Shown here piece after piece: positions 22,752-31,434 of a stretch of DNA of 43,511 bases. A model generated the notes under the pieces. It ran no database searches. It saw only the letters and a program-made list of their open reading frames with translations, and was not told where the DNA came from. How positions within the stretch are numbered: position 1 is the stretch's first letter; every line of letters begins with the position of its first letter. The position numbers and the translations under genes are program-made. Origin of the DNA: Clostridia bacterium (lineage in GTDB: Bacteria; Bacillota_A; Clostridia; Oscillospirales; CAG-272); contig JAFVXK010000006.1 in assembly GCA_017501175.1 (NCBI GenBank), forward strand, positions 1 through 43,511. Reading direction: 5' to 3'.

Positions 22752-25139
22752 TCAGTATGCCTCGCGCCAGAAGTCTTCAAGCGCTACCTTCAGCTCCTTT
22801 GGGTCGGATATGAATTTAATTCCGCGCCAGAGCTTTGGAAGGCTTTTTTTGTATATTGGGTCGTCAAATCGGTCATCTATCAGCACTATAACGCCGCGGT
22901 CCTCCTCGCGTCTGATAACTCTGCCCGCTGCCTGAAGAACGCGGTTCATACCGGGATATACGTAGGCGAACTCGCGTCCCTTTTCGTATCTATCGTCAAA
23001 GTAGGCGGCGATTGCCTCGCGCTCGTAGGAGAGCTGCGGCATACCTATTCCAACGACGACAGCGCCGATAAGTGAGTCGCCGACAAGGTCAACGCCCTCG
23101 GCAAATATTCCGCCCATAACGCAGAAGGCGACGAGATACGAGCCGTTTTTCTCGCTGAATGCCGAGAGGAAGCTTGTCTTTTCCGTCTGCGACATGTTTT
23201 TCTCTTGGACGAGGGTTTTGATGTGCGGATATTTTGATTTAAATATGCCCGAAAGTGCCTCGGAATAGGCAAACGAGGGCGAGAAAACGATGTAGTTTCC
23301 GCGCTTTGCCGAGAGCGTTGCCGCAATAGCTCGGCATACCGAAAGAAGAGTGTCCTCTCGCTCGGAGTATCTCGTGCTTATTCTGTCCATCACGCAGACT
23401 GCAAGCTGCTCGGGCGCAAAGGGCGAGTCCGCTTCCATAATCTCCGAGCCCCTGTCCCCGCCGAGAACCGCACGGTAATAGTCGAGCGGCGAGAGCGTTG
23501 CGGAAAAGAATACGGCAGAGCGTCCCTTTGATATGGCGTCGGAAATCCGCCTGCCCGTGTCTATGCAATAAAGCTTGAAGCGAAGCTCGGCGTGCTCGTA
23601 GAAGATAAAGAGCTGATAATCGGAGTCAAACGCAACCATAGCGTCATATACTCGCTTTACCCTGTAATAGTAGTCGCGCAGAAGCCTAAGGCGAGGCTTT
23701 TTTTCCTCGTCGCGTGCGCGGAGTGTGTCGGTAATTTCTTCCTCACAGACCGAAAGAAGCCTTTCGAAGATGCCGAAAAGCGCACTCGGAAGCTCTGAAA
23801 GATGCACAGCGCCGACCTCGCCCTCGCCCGTCAGGCGTATCTCGTCCTTGACGAGTGGGTAAAGTGCTGTAAAGAGCGCGTGACTTGCCTCGACTGATAC
23901 GAGCTTTACCTGCGAGAGCTCTCCGAGAAGCTCCGAGCCTGATGGCGAGGCAAGCTCCTCTGCCGATATTTCGGCGGAGAACATCTCTCTTGCTCTGTCG
24001 GGGAGATTGTGCGCCTCGTCGATGAGAAAGGCATAGTCGCCCCCTTCGTCAAAGAAGCGTCTTATATACACTCTTGGGTCGAAAAGATAGTTGAAATCGC
24101 ATATAATGACGTCGCAAAGCTCGGCGTAGGTCAGGGCGAGCTCGTAGGGGCAAACGGCGTATTTTCTCGACACGGGTGCCACGTTATCTGCGGTAACGAC
24201 GGGAATATTCATAGAATAAAGCTCAAGAACGGCGTCGCAAAGTCTATTGTGGGCGGAGTTCTCGCAAAGGTCAAAGCCGTCACGGCAGCGAAGACCGTTT
24301 TTGCATACGCGCTCCTTTGCGGTGAGGATTGTAGCCTTGATGCTTGCGCCCTGTCGCGTCATAAGCTCGATACATTCCTTTGCCGCTTTTGCCGTGGTGG
24401 TTTTTGGCGTGAGGTAGAATACCTTCGTGCATTTGCCCTCGCCCATCGCGCGTATGGCGGGGAAGAGCGCCGCTACGGTTTTACCCGTGCCCGTGGGCGC
24501 AAGCGCAAAGAGAGAGCCGCCTCGGCACAAGGTCTTATAGGCGCGCCTTACGAAGTCGCTCTGTCCCTCGCGCACCGTCTTGTAGGGGAATTTCAGTGAG
24601 CGCATAGTAGGCAGCCTGAGGCTTACTCTTTCGCGCTCGGGACGCGCATAAATCGACACGGTTGCCATACATTTGTTGAAAAAGCGTTCTGCTGAGGAAA
24701 AGGCTATCTCCTCTTTTGCCTCGGTTCGCTCACCCGTTACAGCGTTAATGTAAACTAAAGTTAGCGAAATTTTGTCAAGCTTGTCCTCGCGCGAAAGAAG
24801 ATAGGCGTAGATAAATCCCTCGCCCCTTGTCTTTTCGCAAAGCTCACGCGAGGGCTTGCCCCTCATTCTGTCGGTTTCTTTGACTATCACTATGCCGCCG
24901 TCGGAATTGAGCGTCACGCGCCCTGATATAACGAGAGCGCCCTCGCCCTCACCGAGAGCGAGAAGAAGGCTTCTTTCGGTGAGTGGAATTCCCAGTGAGC
25001 GAAGCTCGATTTTAGAGGGGGAGCTGTCACGCGGCTCGTCCTCGTCCTTCGGGACGGAGGGAGATATACCGCGTCTTGCTATGCTTACAAGCTCAGATAC
25101 GCCTATCCGCACGGCAGAAAGCTTTTCATCGTATATCAT
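22752..25139 (-). CDS. DinG/XPD-type Fe-S DNA helicase
   Basis: This 795-residue superfamily 2 helicase has Walker A APTGTGKT at 214-221 and DEAH at 374-377 (FLIDEAHNLP). Between them are clustered cysteines (C279, C285, C292, C301 and C330), of which four probably hold the 4Fe-4S cluster of Rad3/XPD/DinG helicases. Motif III-like VFFSATLSPLDYY and motif VI AAGRVIRREEDRG follow. The N-terminal 180 residues form a beta-rich domain of unknown role. These enzymes unwind DNA 5' to 3' and resolve R-loops, G4s or repair intermediates. It has its own promoter, immediately after the last gene of the phage-like cluster. Confidence 0.92.
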   Translation of the reverse strand: MIYDEKLSAVRIGVSELVSIARRGISPSVPKDEDEPRDSSPSKIELRSLGIPLTERSLLLALGEGEGALVISGRVTLNSDGGIVIVKETDRMRGKPSRELCEKTRGEGFIYAYLLSREDKLDKISLTLVYINAVTGERTEAKEEIAFSSAERFFNKCMATVSIYARPERERVSLRLPTMRSLKFPYKTVREGQSDFVRRAYKTLCRGGSLFALAPTGTGKTVAALFPAIRAMGEGKCTKVFYLTPKTTTAKAAKECIELMTRQGASIKATILTAKERVCKNGLRCRDGFDLCENSAHNRLCDAVLELYSMNIPVVTADNVAPVSRKYAVCPYELALTYAELCDVIICDFNYLFDPRVYIRRFFDEGGDYAFLIDEAHNLPDRAREMFSAEISAEELASPSGSELLGELSQVKLVSVEASHALFTALYPLVKDEIRLTGEGEVGAVHLSELPSALFGIFERLLSVCEEEITDTLRARDEEKKPRLRLLRDYYYRVKRVYDAMVAFDSDYQLFIFYEHAELRFKLYCIDTGRRISDAISKGRSAVFFSATLSPLDYYRAVLGGDRGSEIMEADSPFAPEQLAVCVMDRISTRYSEREDTLLSVCRAIAATLSAKRGNYIVFSPSFAYSEALSGIFKSKYPHIKTLVQEKNMSQTEKTSFLSAFSEKNGSYLVAFCVMGGIFAEGVDLVGDSLIGAVVVGIGMPQLSYEREAIAAYFDDRYEKGREFAYVYPGMNRVLQAAGRVIRREEDRGVIVLIDDRFDDPIYKKSLPKLWRGIKFISDPKELKVALEDFWREAY

Positions 25140-25169
25140 CTCCGTCCCCCTTTTTTACAGTATCAATTT

Positions 25170-25198
25170 ATTTTACCATATTTAAGGGTAAATGTCAA
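25170..25198 (-). promoter_or_regulatory. Helicase promoter overlapping the stop of the phage-like cluster
   Basis: On the minus strand TTGACA (25193-25198), 17 bases, TAAAAT (25170-25175) with a TG extension. The TGA of the upstream gene (25195-25197) is part of the -35 hexamer. Confidence 0.85.
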
Positions 25199-26034
25199 TG
25201 CTCCGAGGGCTCGGTATTCTCGGAAAGAAAGGCTTCGAGAAGCCGTGAGCGCACCTCAAGCCAGCCTGTGCGGGTTTCCTTTGAGTAGGAGAGCCCCGAA
25301 AGATAACCGCGTATTCCGACAATGGGAAGCGTTGAGAGCTTCATTATGCCCTCGAATATCTCGGCTGTACCAAGTCCTTCCTTAGTGCTGAGCACTACCG
25401 AAACCGTGACGAGCATACAGAGCGTCGTCGGAATGAGCTGCAATATCATTTTGAGGTGCTTTTGCCGCGACGGGTCGCTAAGCTCGCTTCTTTTTGCTCC
25501 GCGCTCACGCGAAAGAAGGGTCGCCGCCGAAATCGGCATAGGCTTGATTTTGCGAACCCTTGACAAAGCGCGCGAGGCTTCACGTTCTTTCAGCTCGCCC
25601 CTTTCGTAAGCCAGAAAATCCTCGGTGCTGTATCCGAGCCGTAAGAGCTCGCAGCGACGTCTGTATTCAGCCTCGGCTTTAGCATATTTCTCTGCGAAAT
25701 CGCGCAGGGCGGGAATTAGCTCGGGGGTGATTTTCTCGGTGAGCGACGTGTGGCGCGCAAGAGCCTCGGTGTATTCGCGGGTTTCCTCTCCCTGCTTTTC
25801 TCCCGCCTCCTCAAGCGAAAAGTAGATTACGTAGGACGCGATAAGAAGGACCGTAAGCGTTGTCGTGACCTCGTATGCCCCAAGAGATGCAAAGCTCACC
25901 TCGGTAAAGGTCACCAGCACCGCAACGACGGCGGTAATGGCGGCTATAACCTTGCTTAAATTGGCGGCGAGGACGGATATGCCCTGCTTAAAGGAGCTTC
26001 CTTCCTCAAGAAGCCTTTTGTCAAACTCGCTCAT
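25195..26034 (-). CDS. Membrane protein with coiled-coil middle region, last gene of phage-like operon
   Basis: The 279-residue protein has two hydrophobic segments near residues 27-72, a charged helical middle rich in Glu/Arg/Lys (residues about 75-190), and two more hydrophobic segments near 205-250. The topology with paired helices around a cytoplasmic helical domain is visible, but I recognise no family. It follows the preceding membrane gene with a 14-base overlap and has an AAGGAG ribosome site. Its role in a virion gene cluster is unknown; lysis, membrane attachment and a non-phage function are all open. Confidence 0.72.
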   Translation of the reverse strand: MSEFDKRLLEEGSSFKQGISVLAANLSKVIAAITAVVAVLVTFTEVSFASLGAYEVTTTLTVLLIASYVIYFSLEEAGEKQGEETREYTEALARHTSLTEKITPELIPALRDFAEKYAKAEAEYRRRCELLRLGYSTEDFLAYERGELKEREASRALSRVRKIKPMPISAATLLSRERGAKRSELSDPSRQKHLKMILQLIPTTLCMLVTVSVVLSTKEGLGTAEIFEGIMKLSTLPIVGIRGYLSGLSYSKETRTGWLEVRSRLLEAFLSENTEPSEH

Positions 26035-26398
26035 CTTTTTTCTCCTTCGCTAGCTTAAAGCATACAGCGCCGAGCGCGTTTCCGACAAAGCCGGTAAAGG
26101 ATATTATTACCATCTCGTCGGCAATTCTCGAGAGAAGAAGAAAGGCTATAAAGATTATGAGCCATACCGTGTAGGCGGCAGGCGAGCGAAGCGCCTCCTT
26201 AATCGTCTTGTAAAGAGGGAGAATTGCAAGAAGCAGCAGAAGCAGCGCAATTCCCGAGAGCAAAACCTCGCCTCCCCTTGCCTGCCAGACGGGAAAGTAA
26301 AGGAAAATGCACACCGTAACCGGCACGACGCAGAGGATAAGCCCAAGCGATTTCAGTATAATCGAGCGCACGGCTTTACTTTTTTCCTTGCCCGTCAC
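26021..26398 (-). CDS. Small membrane protein with three to four helices, phage-like operon
   Basis: A 125-residue protein with hydrophobic segments ILCVVPVTVCIFLYFPVW, LLSGIALLLLLLAILPLY and AYTVWLIIFIAFLLLSRIA, plus a weaker fourth. Size and topology would suit a holin, but there is no endolysin gene near. The start is GTG overlapping the upstream stop (GTGA), indicating coupling. Confidence 0.72.
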   Translation of the reverse strand: MTGKEKSKAVRSIILKSLGLILCVVPVTVCIFLYFPVWQARGGEVLLSGIALLLLLLAILPLYKTIKEALRSPAAYTVWLIIFIAFLLLSRIADEMVIISFTGFVGNALGAVCFKLAKEKKDERV

Positions 26399-27027
26399 TC
26401 ACCCGTCACCTCTTTCATATCGCGAACTCTTTCGCTGACGGCGTCCTTCTGATACTGCGGTAAGGACGAGGTCATAAAGATATCGTAGAGCATATCAATC
26501 TGCGCTGTCATAAGGGCCTTCATTTCGGCTCTGTCGCGCGCGGCGTGCTCGCCGCTTTCGCACTTTTCTGCTATCTCGGCAACCGCCCTTTCGAACTCTT
26601 CGAGAGTTTTCTCGGCGTGGCAAAGCCTCTCGGACATAAGATTGAGAAGCTCCTCGCTCTGCTTTGCATAGCTTTCTGTGCTTTCCTTCATTGAGCCTAT
26701 GGCGTTTCCTATCGCGCCTATGCCGTTTTTAACGGTGGGCAGAAGCCCGCGTCTGTACGCGAAGGCGATGAGCAGAGAGCCGATAAAGGAGAGAGCGCAA
26801 AGTATCTCGGACGAGAAGCCCTCAAGGGCTGTGAAGGCATCCTCGAAGATGTTCGTAGCGCCGAGCTCAGCGTTCTCCTTGTCCTCGGTCTGAAGGCTCT
26901 CCGGCTCTTCTGCCATCTCGGCGTCGGCTTTTGAGCCCTCGGCGGATACCGCTACTAACGAGAGGGAGAAGAGAAGGATAACGCAGGCGAGTATCATAAG
27001 AAGCCTTTGAATAAATTTTCTTTTCAT
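26395..27027 (-). CDS. Secreted/anchored protein with signal peptide, one internal helix and coiled coil
   Basis: A 210-residue protein. The N-terminus (MKRKFIQRLLMILACVILLF) is a signal peptide or anchor, followed by an acidic stretch, a membrane helix (ILCALSFIGSLLIAFAYRRG) and a long amphipathic helical region (AEKTLEEFERAVAEIAEKC). I start at 27027, with GAAAGGAA upstream; the frame runs 81 codons further but that part overlaps the preceding gene. Role unknown. Confidence 0.75.
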   Translation of the reverse strand: MKRKFIQRLLMILACVILLFSLSLVAVSAEGSKADAEMAEEPESLQTEDKENAELGATNIFEDAFTALEGFSSEILCALSFIGSLLIAFAYRRGLLPTVKNGIGAIGNAIGSMKESTESYAKQSEELLNLMSERLCHAEKTLEEFERAVAEIAEKCESGEHAARDRAEMKALMTAQIDMLYDIFMTSSLPQYQKDAVSERVRDMKEVTGE

Positions 27028-27049
27028 AATTTTTCCTTTCGTGAATTTT

Positions 27050-27442
27050 CTAAAATAGTCCCTTACCGAACACGTACTCCTCAAGAGCCTTGTACTTCTC
27101 GCCAAGCTCTCGGCAGGCTCTTTTAAGTCTGCGAACCTCGTCGAACTTCTCGCAAAGCTCGGGAGTTGTGTAACCGATAAAGGTGATTTTGTTTCCGCAT
27201 TTTCGCAGCGTGGGGAGAGCTGCTTTTTTGTCCCTTGACAAAAGGTAAGGGGTGTAAATTCCGTCGGCAAGACCTGCCGCTGTGATGCTCACCCTTCCTT
27301 GCTTTAAGGGGTAGGCGTGAGAGCCGAGATAAAGCTCGCCCGAGGTTTCCTTCGGAAAGGCAAAGGCAGCGCCCGAGCCCTCCTCGCTGTAGGCTATAAG
27401 CTCCCACGAGCCGCCCGAGAGTGCATATCTGAAGCTGCTCAT
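27050..27442 (-). CDS. Small phage-cluster protein, unknown (130 aa)
   Basis: The N-terminal 90 residues look beta-rich (GSWELIAYSEEGSGAAFAFP, ELYLGSHAYPLKQGRVSI) and the C-terminus is an alpha-helical, charged segment (FDEVRRLKRACRELGEKYKA). Beta-domain plus coiled coil suits a small tail or head-closure component, but no family is recognised. ATGA overlap with the upstream gene and GGGAGGG ribosome site. Confidence 0.75.
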   Translation of the reverse strand: MSSFRYALSGGSWELIAYSEEGSGAAFAFPKETSGELYLGSHAYPLKQGRVSITAAGLADGIYTPYLLSRDKKAALPTLRKCGNKITFIGYTTPELCEKFDEVRRLKRACRELGEKYKALEEYVFGKGLF

Positions 27443-27807
27443 ATACCCTCCCCGAAAACAGCCGTCATAAGACGGTTGAGAATGGAATAAAGAGTTTTGT
27501 CGCCGACCTTGAGATAGGACGCGAGGTTTCCGCTCTCTATGTCGCCGAAAAGGTCGGAAAGCGTGTGCTCCTCGAAAAGTCCGGTCGGCACGGAATTTGC
27601 AAGCGAGCCGTCGCCAAGCGCGGAAATATCGTCAAGCAGAAGATTGTATCTTTCGGCAAGAAGCATAGGAAGCCTGTCAAAAGCCTCCTTCATCTCGGCG
27701 GCTGTGTAACCGCGTCCGCCGTAAGAGGCGGGAGAGGTAGGTCTTGTCGGGAGCGAGGCAACCTTTGCCTCGTTTAGCTCTCCGTCGGTTATTTTAGTTG
27801 CGTTCAT
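27439..27807 (-). CDS. Small phage-cluster protein, unknown (122 aa)
   Basis: A mostly helical protein with a flexible Pro/Ser/Thr-rich N-terminus (SLPTRPTSPASYGGRGYTAA). It lies between the nozzle-like protein and the preceding small gene in the tightly packed operon, with GAAAGGAA before its ATG. No family recognised. Confidence 0.75.
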   Translation of the reverse strand: MNATKITDGELNEAKVASLPTRPTSPASYGGRGYTAAEMKEAFDRLPMLLAERYNLLLDDISALGDGSLANSVPTGLFEEHTLSDLFGDIESGNLASYLKVGDKTLYSILNRLMTAVFGEGI

Positions 27808-27826
27808 AGCGTTTCCTTTCGTTTGT

Positions 27827-30505
27827 TTATTGTGGGTCGGGGTTTCCCGCCGCCTTGTAGCGATAGCTTACCGAATAGACGCCCATCGGCGAGCGGAACT
27901 CCTCTGATGAGAGCGAAATGCTCTTTTCGGTAAAGCTTCGGAGCTTTTCGTCGGGCAAAATGACCGTGCTGTCCGACGATGCAAACGTGAAGCTGTCAAA
28001 TCCAAGCGAGGCTGGGTCGAGAGCCGACGCATTGTATTCTCCGAGAGGAATATACCCGTCGTTGTCGTACTCTACGGCGCATTTAACGCGCGAGCCAATA
28101 AAGCATTTGAGCTTTATTGCAAGAGAGCCGGGCAGAGTTTTTTTCGCCATATGGGGAAGACCGCAGTCGTCGGGGGCGGTTTTGATAGAGTACCTCGGCG
28201 CGTGAGATGCAAAGTCATAAAAATCAGGGTGGATTTTGTTGCCGAAGACGCGCGCGTATTCGAGTGCGTCGAAGTCCTCTGCCGATGAAATTCTCTTTGG
28301 CGGAACACCGCGCATATCGCTGTTGAATACGCATAGGTCGCCCGCGCCCGTCGAGAACATAAGAAGTCCGTCGAAGGAGAGTATCCTTTCCGCAGGACAG
28401 AACTCGCCACCGCGCATTTCTTCGGTGGGATAGACCTCAACCTTCTCATCTCCGTCATAGACAAAGTAAACGAGCCCCGCGCCCCTGTCCTCGCTATATA
28501 CCGTTCCCTCTGCCACAGCGTCGGGAGTGAGTGAAGTCCCGTAGCCGTCGTGTGCCGCAGCCGAGTAGCGATAAACGCGCTCGTCGTCCCTGTAAGTTCC
28601 TATACCGTCGAGCACGAACCACTCGTACTCCTTACCGAAAGTGCCGTCGTAGGTTACACGGGAATCGGCGAGATACATTTTTCCGCCGCACGAGAGAACG
28701 AGGTAGCCTCGCCATAGGGCGAGCTTTGATGAGGAGAGGTCCTCGCGGGTAAGCGCCGCGTCTATCGAGGACGAGCGTGAAGAGATGCTCTTTGAGAGGT
28801 AAAGCGGCTTCGTTCCGATGCCGAGAAGACCTCTGTCGGATACGAAGACGGGGTCGTCGCCGAAATTCAGCGACTCTCCGACAGCGCCGTCGCCTATGTG
28901 AACCTCTGATACGGGATAGGCTCTGTCCTGCACGCCGCTTTTGTCCTTTGGCGTGTGAAAATATACCGACTCCGCGCCGCCCTTGGCAGAGGTGAATACC
29001 GCAATTCCGTCGGTGAGGCCCAAGACCGAAACGACCCTTTTGTCGCCGTCGCCCTCGCGTATGTAGTCAAGCGAGCCGAAATACAGAGCCGAGCCGTAGT
29101 CCGAGCCGCGCTTTGAGTAGAATACCACCGAGGGAAAGCTGGGGTGTCCCCAGAGGAATACTCTGCCGTCTATTACTCTTGCCGCTGTGCAGGCTCTTAT
29201 GACCGACGAGAAGTTCAGAGTGATTTTTTCGGTGTAAAGCGTAAAGTCCACGCCCTCGTCGCTTGGAGAATAGGAGTATTCCCACATACCTCCGAGAAGC
29301 TTCAGGACTGCACCCGTAATAGCGCTTTTATCGGTAAGCGAAATAATAATTTCGGTGATAAAGCCGTCTTGGTCAGTTGCGGTGGTGTAGGTATGCTTCA
29401 CACCGTCAAGGGTTACCGAAATAATGTTTTTCGTCGGAGTTTTCAGCTTGTAGCCGAGGGTTATTTCCTTGACCTTTTTTCCGTAGGAAACCGAATTTGA
29501 GGGCTTGCCGTCTATGTTATTGAAGTCCTCTTGACCAAGCTCGTAAAGAATAACCGTTCTCGTAGGCACAGAGGCAGTCCCGAAGCGCTTAAAGCCTGCG
29601 GGAATGTAGATTTCGCCAAGTCCCGACGAGGAAAACGCCGAATCACCGATTTCGGTAAGAGCGTCACCCGACACGACGCGGCTCAGCGCCGAGCAGGAGT
29701 AAAACGCGCCGTTTCCTATCCTTTTAACCGTGTCGGCAAGAGTTACCCTCGTTATAGAGGAGTTGCCCGAAAAGGCGGAATTGTCTATCTCGGTGACGGT
29801 GTAGTATTCACCGCCGAGAAGGACTCTTCCCGGAATAAAAACGGTGGTTGCCGCCTCGGATATACCGCTGACGGCGCACTCGCGGCGCGACTTGTCCGTA
29901 ACCCTGTAACGAAGCCCCGGAGTTCCGTAGGCGTAGTCCGAGGGCGTGAGAAGCTCGGCACTTTCAATGAAGCGCGAGGTGACGAGGTTTCTCTCCTCAA
30001 AGGGCTTTCCGTTTTTGAACACCGTGGGAATGTAGGGCGCTGAGCTGACGCTGTCTATTACCGATTGGAGCTCGCCGCTGTCGTTTATTCTGTATATATT
30101 CCTGTCGTTGATGAGATAAAGATAGTTGCCGTAGTTGAAGAAAAAGCTCTCCTTATCCGACACGAGCGGTTTAATCGCAAGGTCTGCTATTTCCTCGGGT
30201 GCGCTCGGCTTGAAGCGCCTTACGGTTTTTCCGTCCTGCACTATGACGAAAACCTCGCCGTCGGCTGTTCTCTGAAGGAAAAGACCGTTGATTTTGCCCG
30301 CGCCGGAGTATATTTTTCTGAAGCCGGGAATACTTTCGATAGCTCCTGCCTCGCCTGAGTCGTAGTCGCGGTACATATTTTCCGAATAGGCAAGGCGCTT
30401 TCCTACCGACCCCTCTCTTTGCGAGAGGTCAACGCCGAGAAATTTTGGGTATGAACGGGTATATACGTTTTTTTTGCTCGTTGGAGCTCTTCTGTTTATT
30501 CCCAT
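27827..30505 (-). CDS. Large tail/nozzle-like protein with embedded BspA-type leucine-rich repeats
   Basis: The 892-residue protein opens with a segment (YPKFLGVDLSQREGSVGKRL, AYSENMYRD) like the N-termini of podoviral tail-nozzle/stabilisation proteins, and most of it is beta-strand rich as for a propeller. Between residues about 218 and 310 lies an insert of BspA-like (LRR_5) repeats: VTEIDNSAFSGNSSITRVTL, VKRIGNGAFYSCSALSRVV, LTEIGDSAFSSSGLGEIYIP. Such repeats bind surfaces or carbohydrates in other proteins. The ATG at 30505 overlaps the upstream TGA by one base; a GTG nine bases earlier is possible. Nozzle assignment rests on position and overall character, so it is moderate. Confidence 0.7.
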   Translation of the reverse strand: MGINRRAPTSKKNVYTRSYPKFLGVDLSQREGSVGKRLAYSENMYRDYDSGEAGAIESIPGFRKIYSGAGKINGLFLQRTADGEVFVIVQDGKTVRRFKPSAPEEIADLAIKPLVSDKESFFFNYGNYLYLINDRNIYRINDSGELQSVIDSVSSAPYIPTVFKNGKPFEERNLVTSRFIESAELLTPSDYAYGTPGLRYRVTDKSRRECAVSGISEAATTVFIPGRVLLGGEYYTVTEIDNSAFSGNSSITRVTLADTVKRIGNGAFYSCSALSRVVSGDALTEIGDSAFSSSGLGEIYIPAGFKRFGTASVPTRTVILYELGQEDFNNIDGKPSNSVSYGKKVKEITLGYKLKTPTKNIISVTLDGVKHTYTTATDQDGFITEIIISLTDKSAITGAVLKLLGGMWEYSYSPSDEGVDFTLYTEKITLNFSSVIRACTAARVIDGRVFLWGHPSFPSVVFYSKRGSDYGSALYFGSLDYIREGDGDKRVVSVLGLTDGIAVFTSAKGGAESVYFHTPKDKSGVQDRAYPVSEVHIGDGAVGESLNFGDDPVFVSDRGLLGIGTKPLYLSKSISSRSSSIDAALTREDLSSSKLALWRGYLVLSCGGKMYLADSRVTYDGTFGKEYEWFVLDGIGTYRDDERVYRYSAAAHDGYGTSLTPDAVAEGTVYSEDRGAGLVYFVYDGDEKVEVYPTEEMRGGEFCPAERILSFDGLLMFSTGAGDLCVFNSDMRGVPPKRISSAEDFDALEYARVFGNKIHPDFYDFASHAPRYSIKTAPDDCGLPHMAKKTLPGSLAIKLKCFIGSRVKCAVEYDNDGYIPLGEYNASALDPASLGFDSFTFASSDSTVILPDEKLRSFTEKSISLSSEEFRSPMGVYSVSYRYKAAGNPDPQ

Positions 30506-31335
30506 CACGCCCACCCCGTAACGTCGGTATATTCAGTGCCACCGCGCACCCGTCGGGCTAAAAGACCGTTTATTAAGCCCTTTGCAAGCGAGAGGTATTC
30601 CGCAGCTCTTTCGGCATCTGCCTCAAGGGTGAGAAAATACGCAGTCAGAAGAGGCAGAGCCGCAGCGGCGTCGGGCTCGGCGTCGATTGTTGCCGTGTTC
30701 TCGCTGATAGGCTCGGGGCGTCTTTCGTAGCATACCGTTGCAAGTCCCGAGAAGTCCTTCGGGAAAATGTAGCTTCTGCCGAAAATTCTTGCGCCCGAAA
30801 TCAGCCTTCCCGATGCGTCCTTCGGCATACCGCGAAGCGAAAGAACGTCGTCGGCGTAGTCGTCTGCGCGGATTATGCTTTCGCCTGCGGCGTCGGGAAT
30901 GTCCTCGGCGCGTCCGCTTCTGATACCGTCAAATACTGCAAGAGAGAATACCGTGTAGCGATAATCGCCCTCGAAGATAATCTCGCCGCCGCCCTTGATA
31001 AAGCCGCGGAACGTGGAAAGCTGCGTGTCGAAATCTCTCGTAATCTCGCCGTCAGCGTCGCGCACGGTGTAGCTGCCGACACCCGAAGCCTTGAAGGAGT
31101 ACGCGCCACCCGTGAGGGCAAAGGCGTTTTTATCGCCGCCCCTGTGCTCGATTTTTTCTGCAACAACAGACGAGCCCGTTTTTGTCACGGGAAGGGTCAG
31201 AGCCTTCAAGGAGGGAAGCTCGGCAAAGAGCATATCGAGCGAGCTGTTTGCCGAGCCGATGAATATCGGGTCGCGCTCGCTCACCGTTTCCGAGAGCAGA
31301 GCCGAAACCGCCGATTTAAGTTCGTTTAGAGTCAT
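30505..31335 (-). CDS. Head-tail adaptor-like protein (podoviral gp11/tail-tube A-like)
   Basis: The 276-residue protein has an N-terminal helical region (TLNELKSAVSALLSETVSER), a beta-rich middle and a C-terminal helical domain (LLTAYFLTLEADAERAAEYL, SLAKGLINGLLARR). The order major capsid, this gene, then the large beta-rich protein matches podoviral adaptor and nozzle genes. Assignment is by context. The true start is the ATG at 31335 with AAAGGAG ahead; fourteen upstream in-frame codons lie in the hairpin. Confidence 0.62.
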   Translation of the reverse strand: MTLNELKSAVSALLSETVSERDPIFIGSANSSLDMLFAELPSLKALTLPVTKTGSSVVAEKIEHRGGDKNAFALTGGAYSFKASGVGSYTVRDADGEITRDFDTQLSTFRGFIKGGGEIIFEGDYRYTVFSLAVFDGIRSGRAEDIPDAAGESIIRADDYADDVLSLRGMPKDASGRLISGARIFGRSYIFPKDFSGLATVCYERRPEPISENTATIDAEPDAAAALPLLTAYFLTLEADAERAAEYLSLAKGLINGLLARRVRGGTEYTDVTGWA

Positions 31336-31352
31336 ATTTTTGCTCCTTTCCT

Positions 31353-31389
31353 GTCGGAGCCGCCGCAGATTTTTCAAGGCGGCTCCGAC
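31353..31389 (-). terminator. Stem-loop after the major capsid gene
   Basis: A 12-bp perfect stem (GTCGGAGCCGCC and complement) with a 13-base loop lies between the capsid stop and the adaptor ribosome site. There is no T-run; it probably stabilises the capsid message. Confidence 0.65.
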
Positions 31390-31434
31390 GCCTTGATTAA
31401 GGTGTTAGGGCTTCTTTAAAGCCGCTGTCCGTTA

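Noticed and set aside
26021..26398. Calling the small membrane protein a holin
   Set aside because: Topology alone is insufficient and no endolysin or amidase is encoded in the cluster.
27028..27270. Eighty-one-codon N-terminal extension of the signal-peptide protein
   Set aside because: It overlaps the preceding gene, would bury the signal peptide, and the ATG at 27027 has a good ribosome site.
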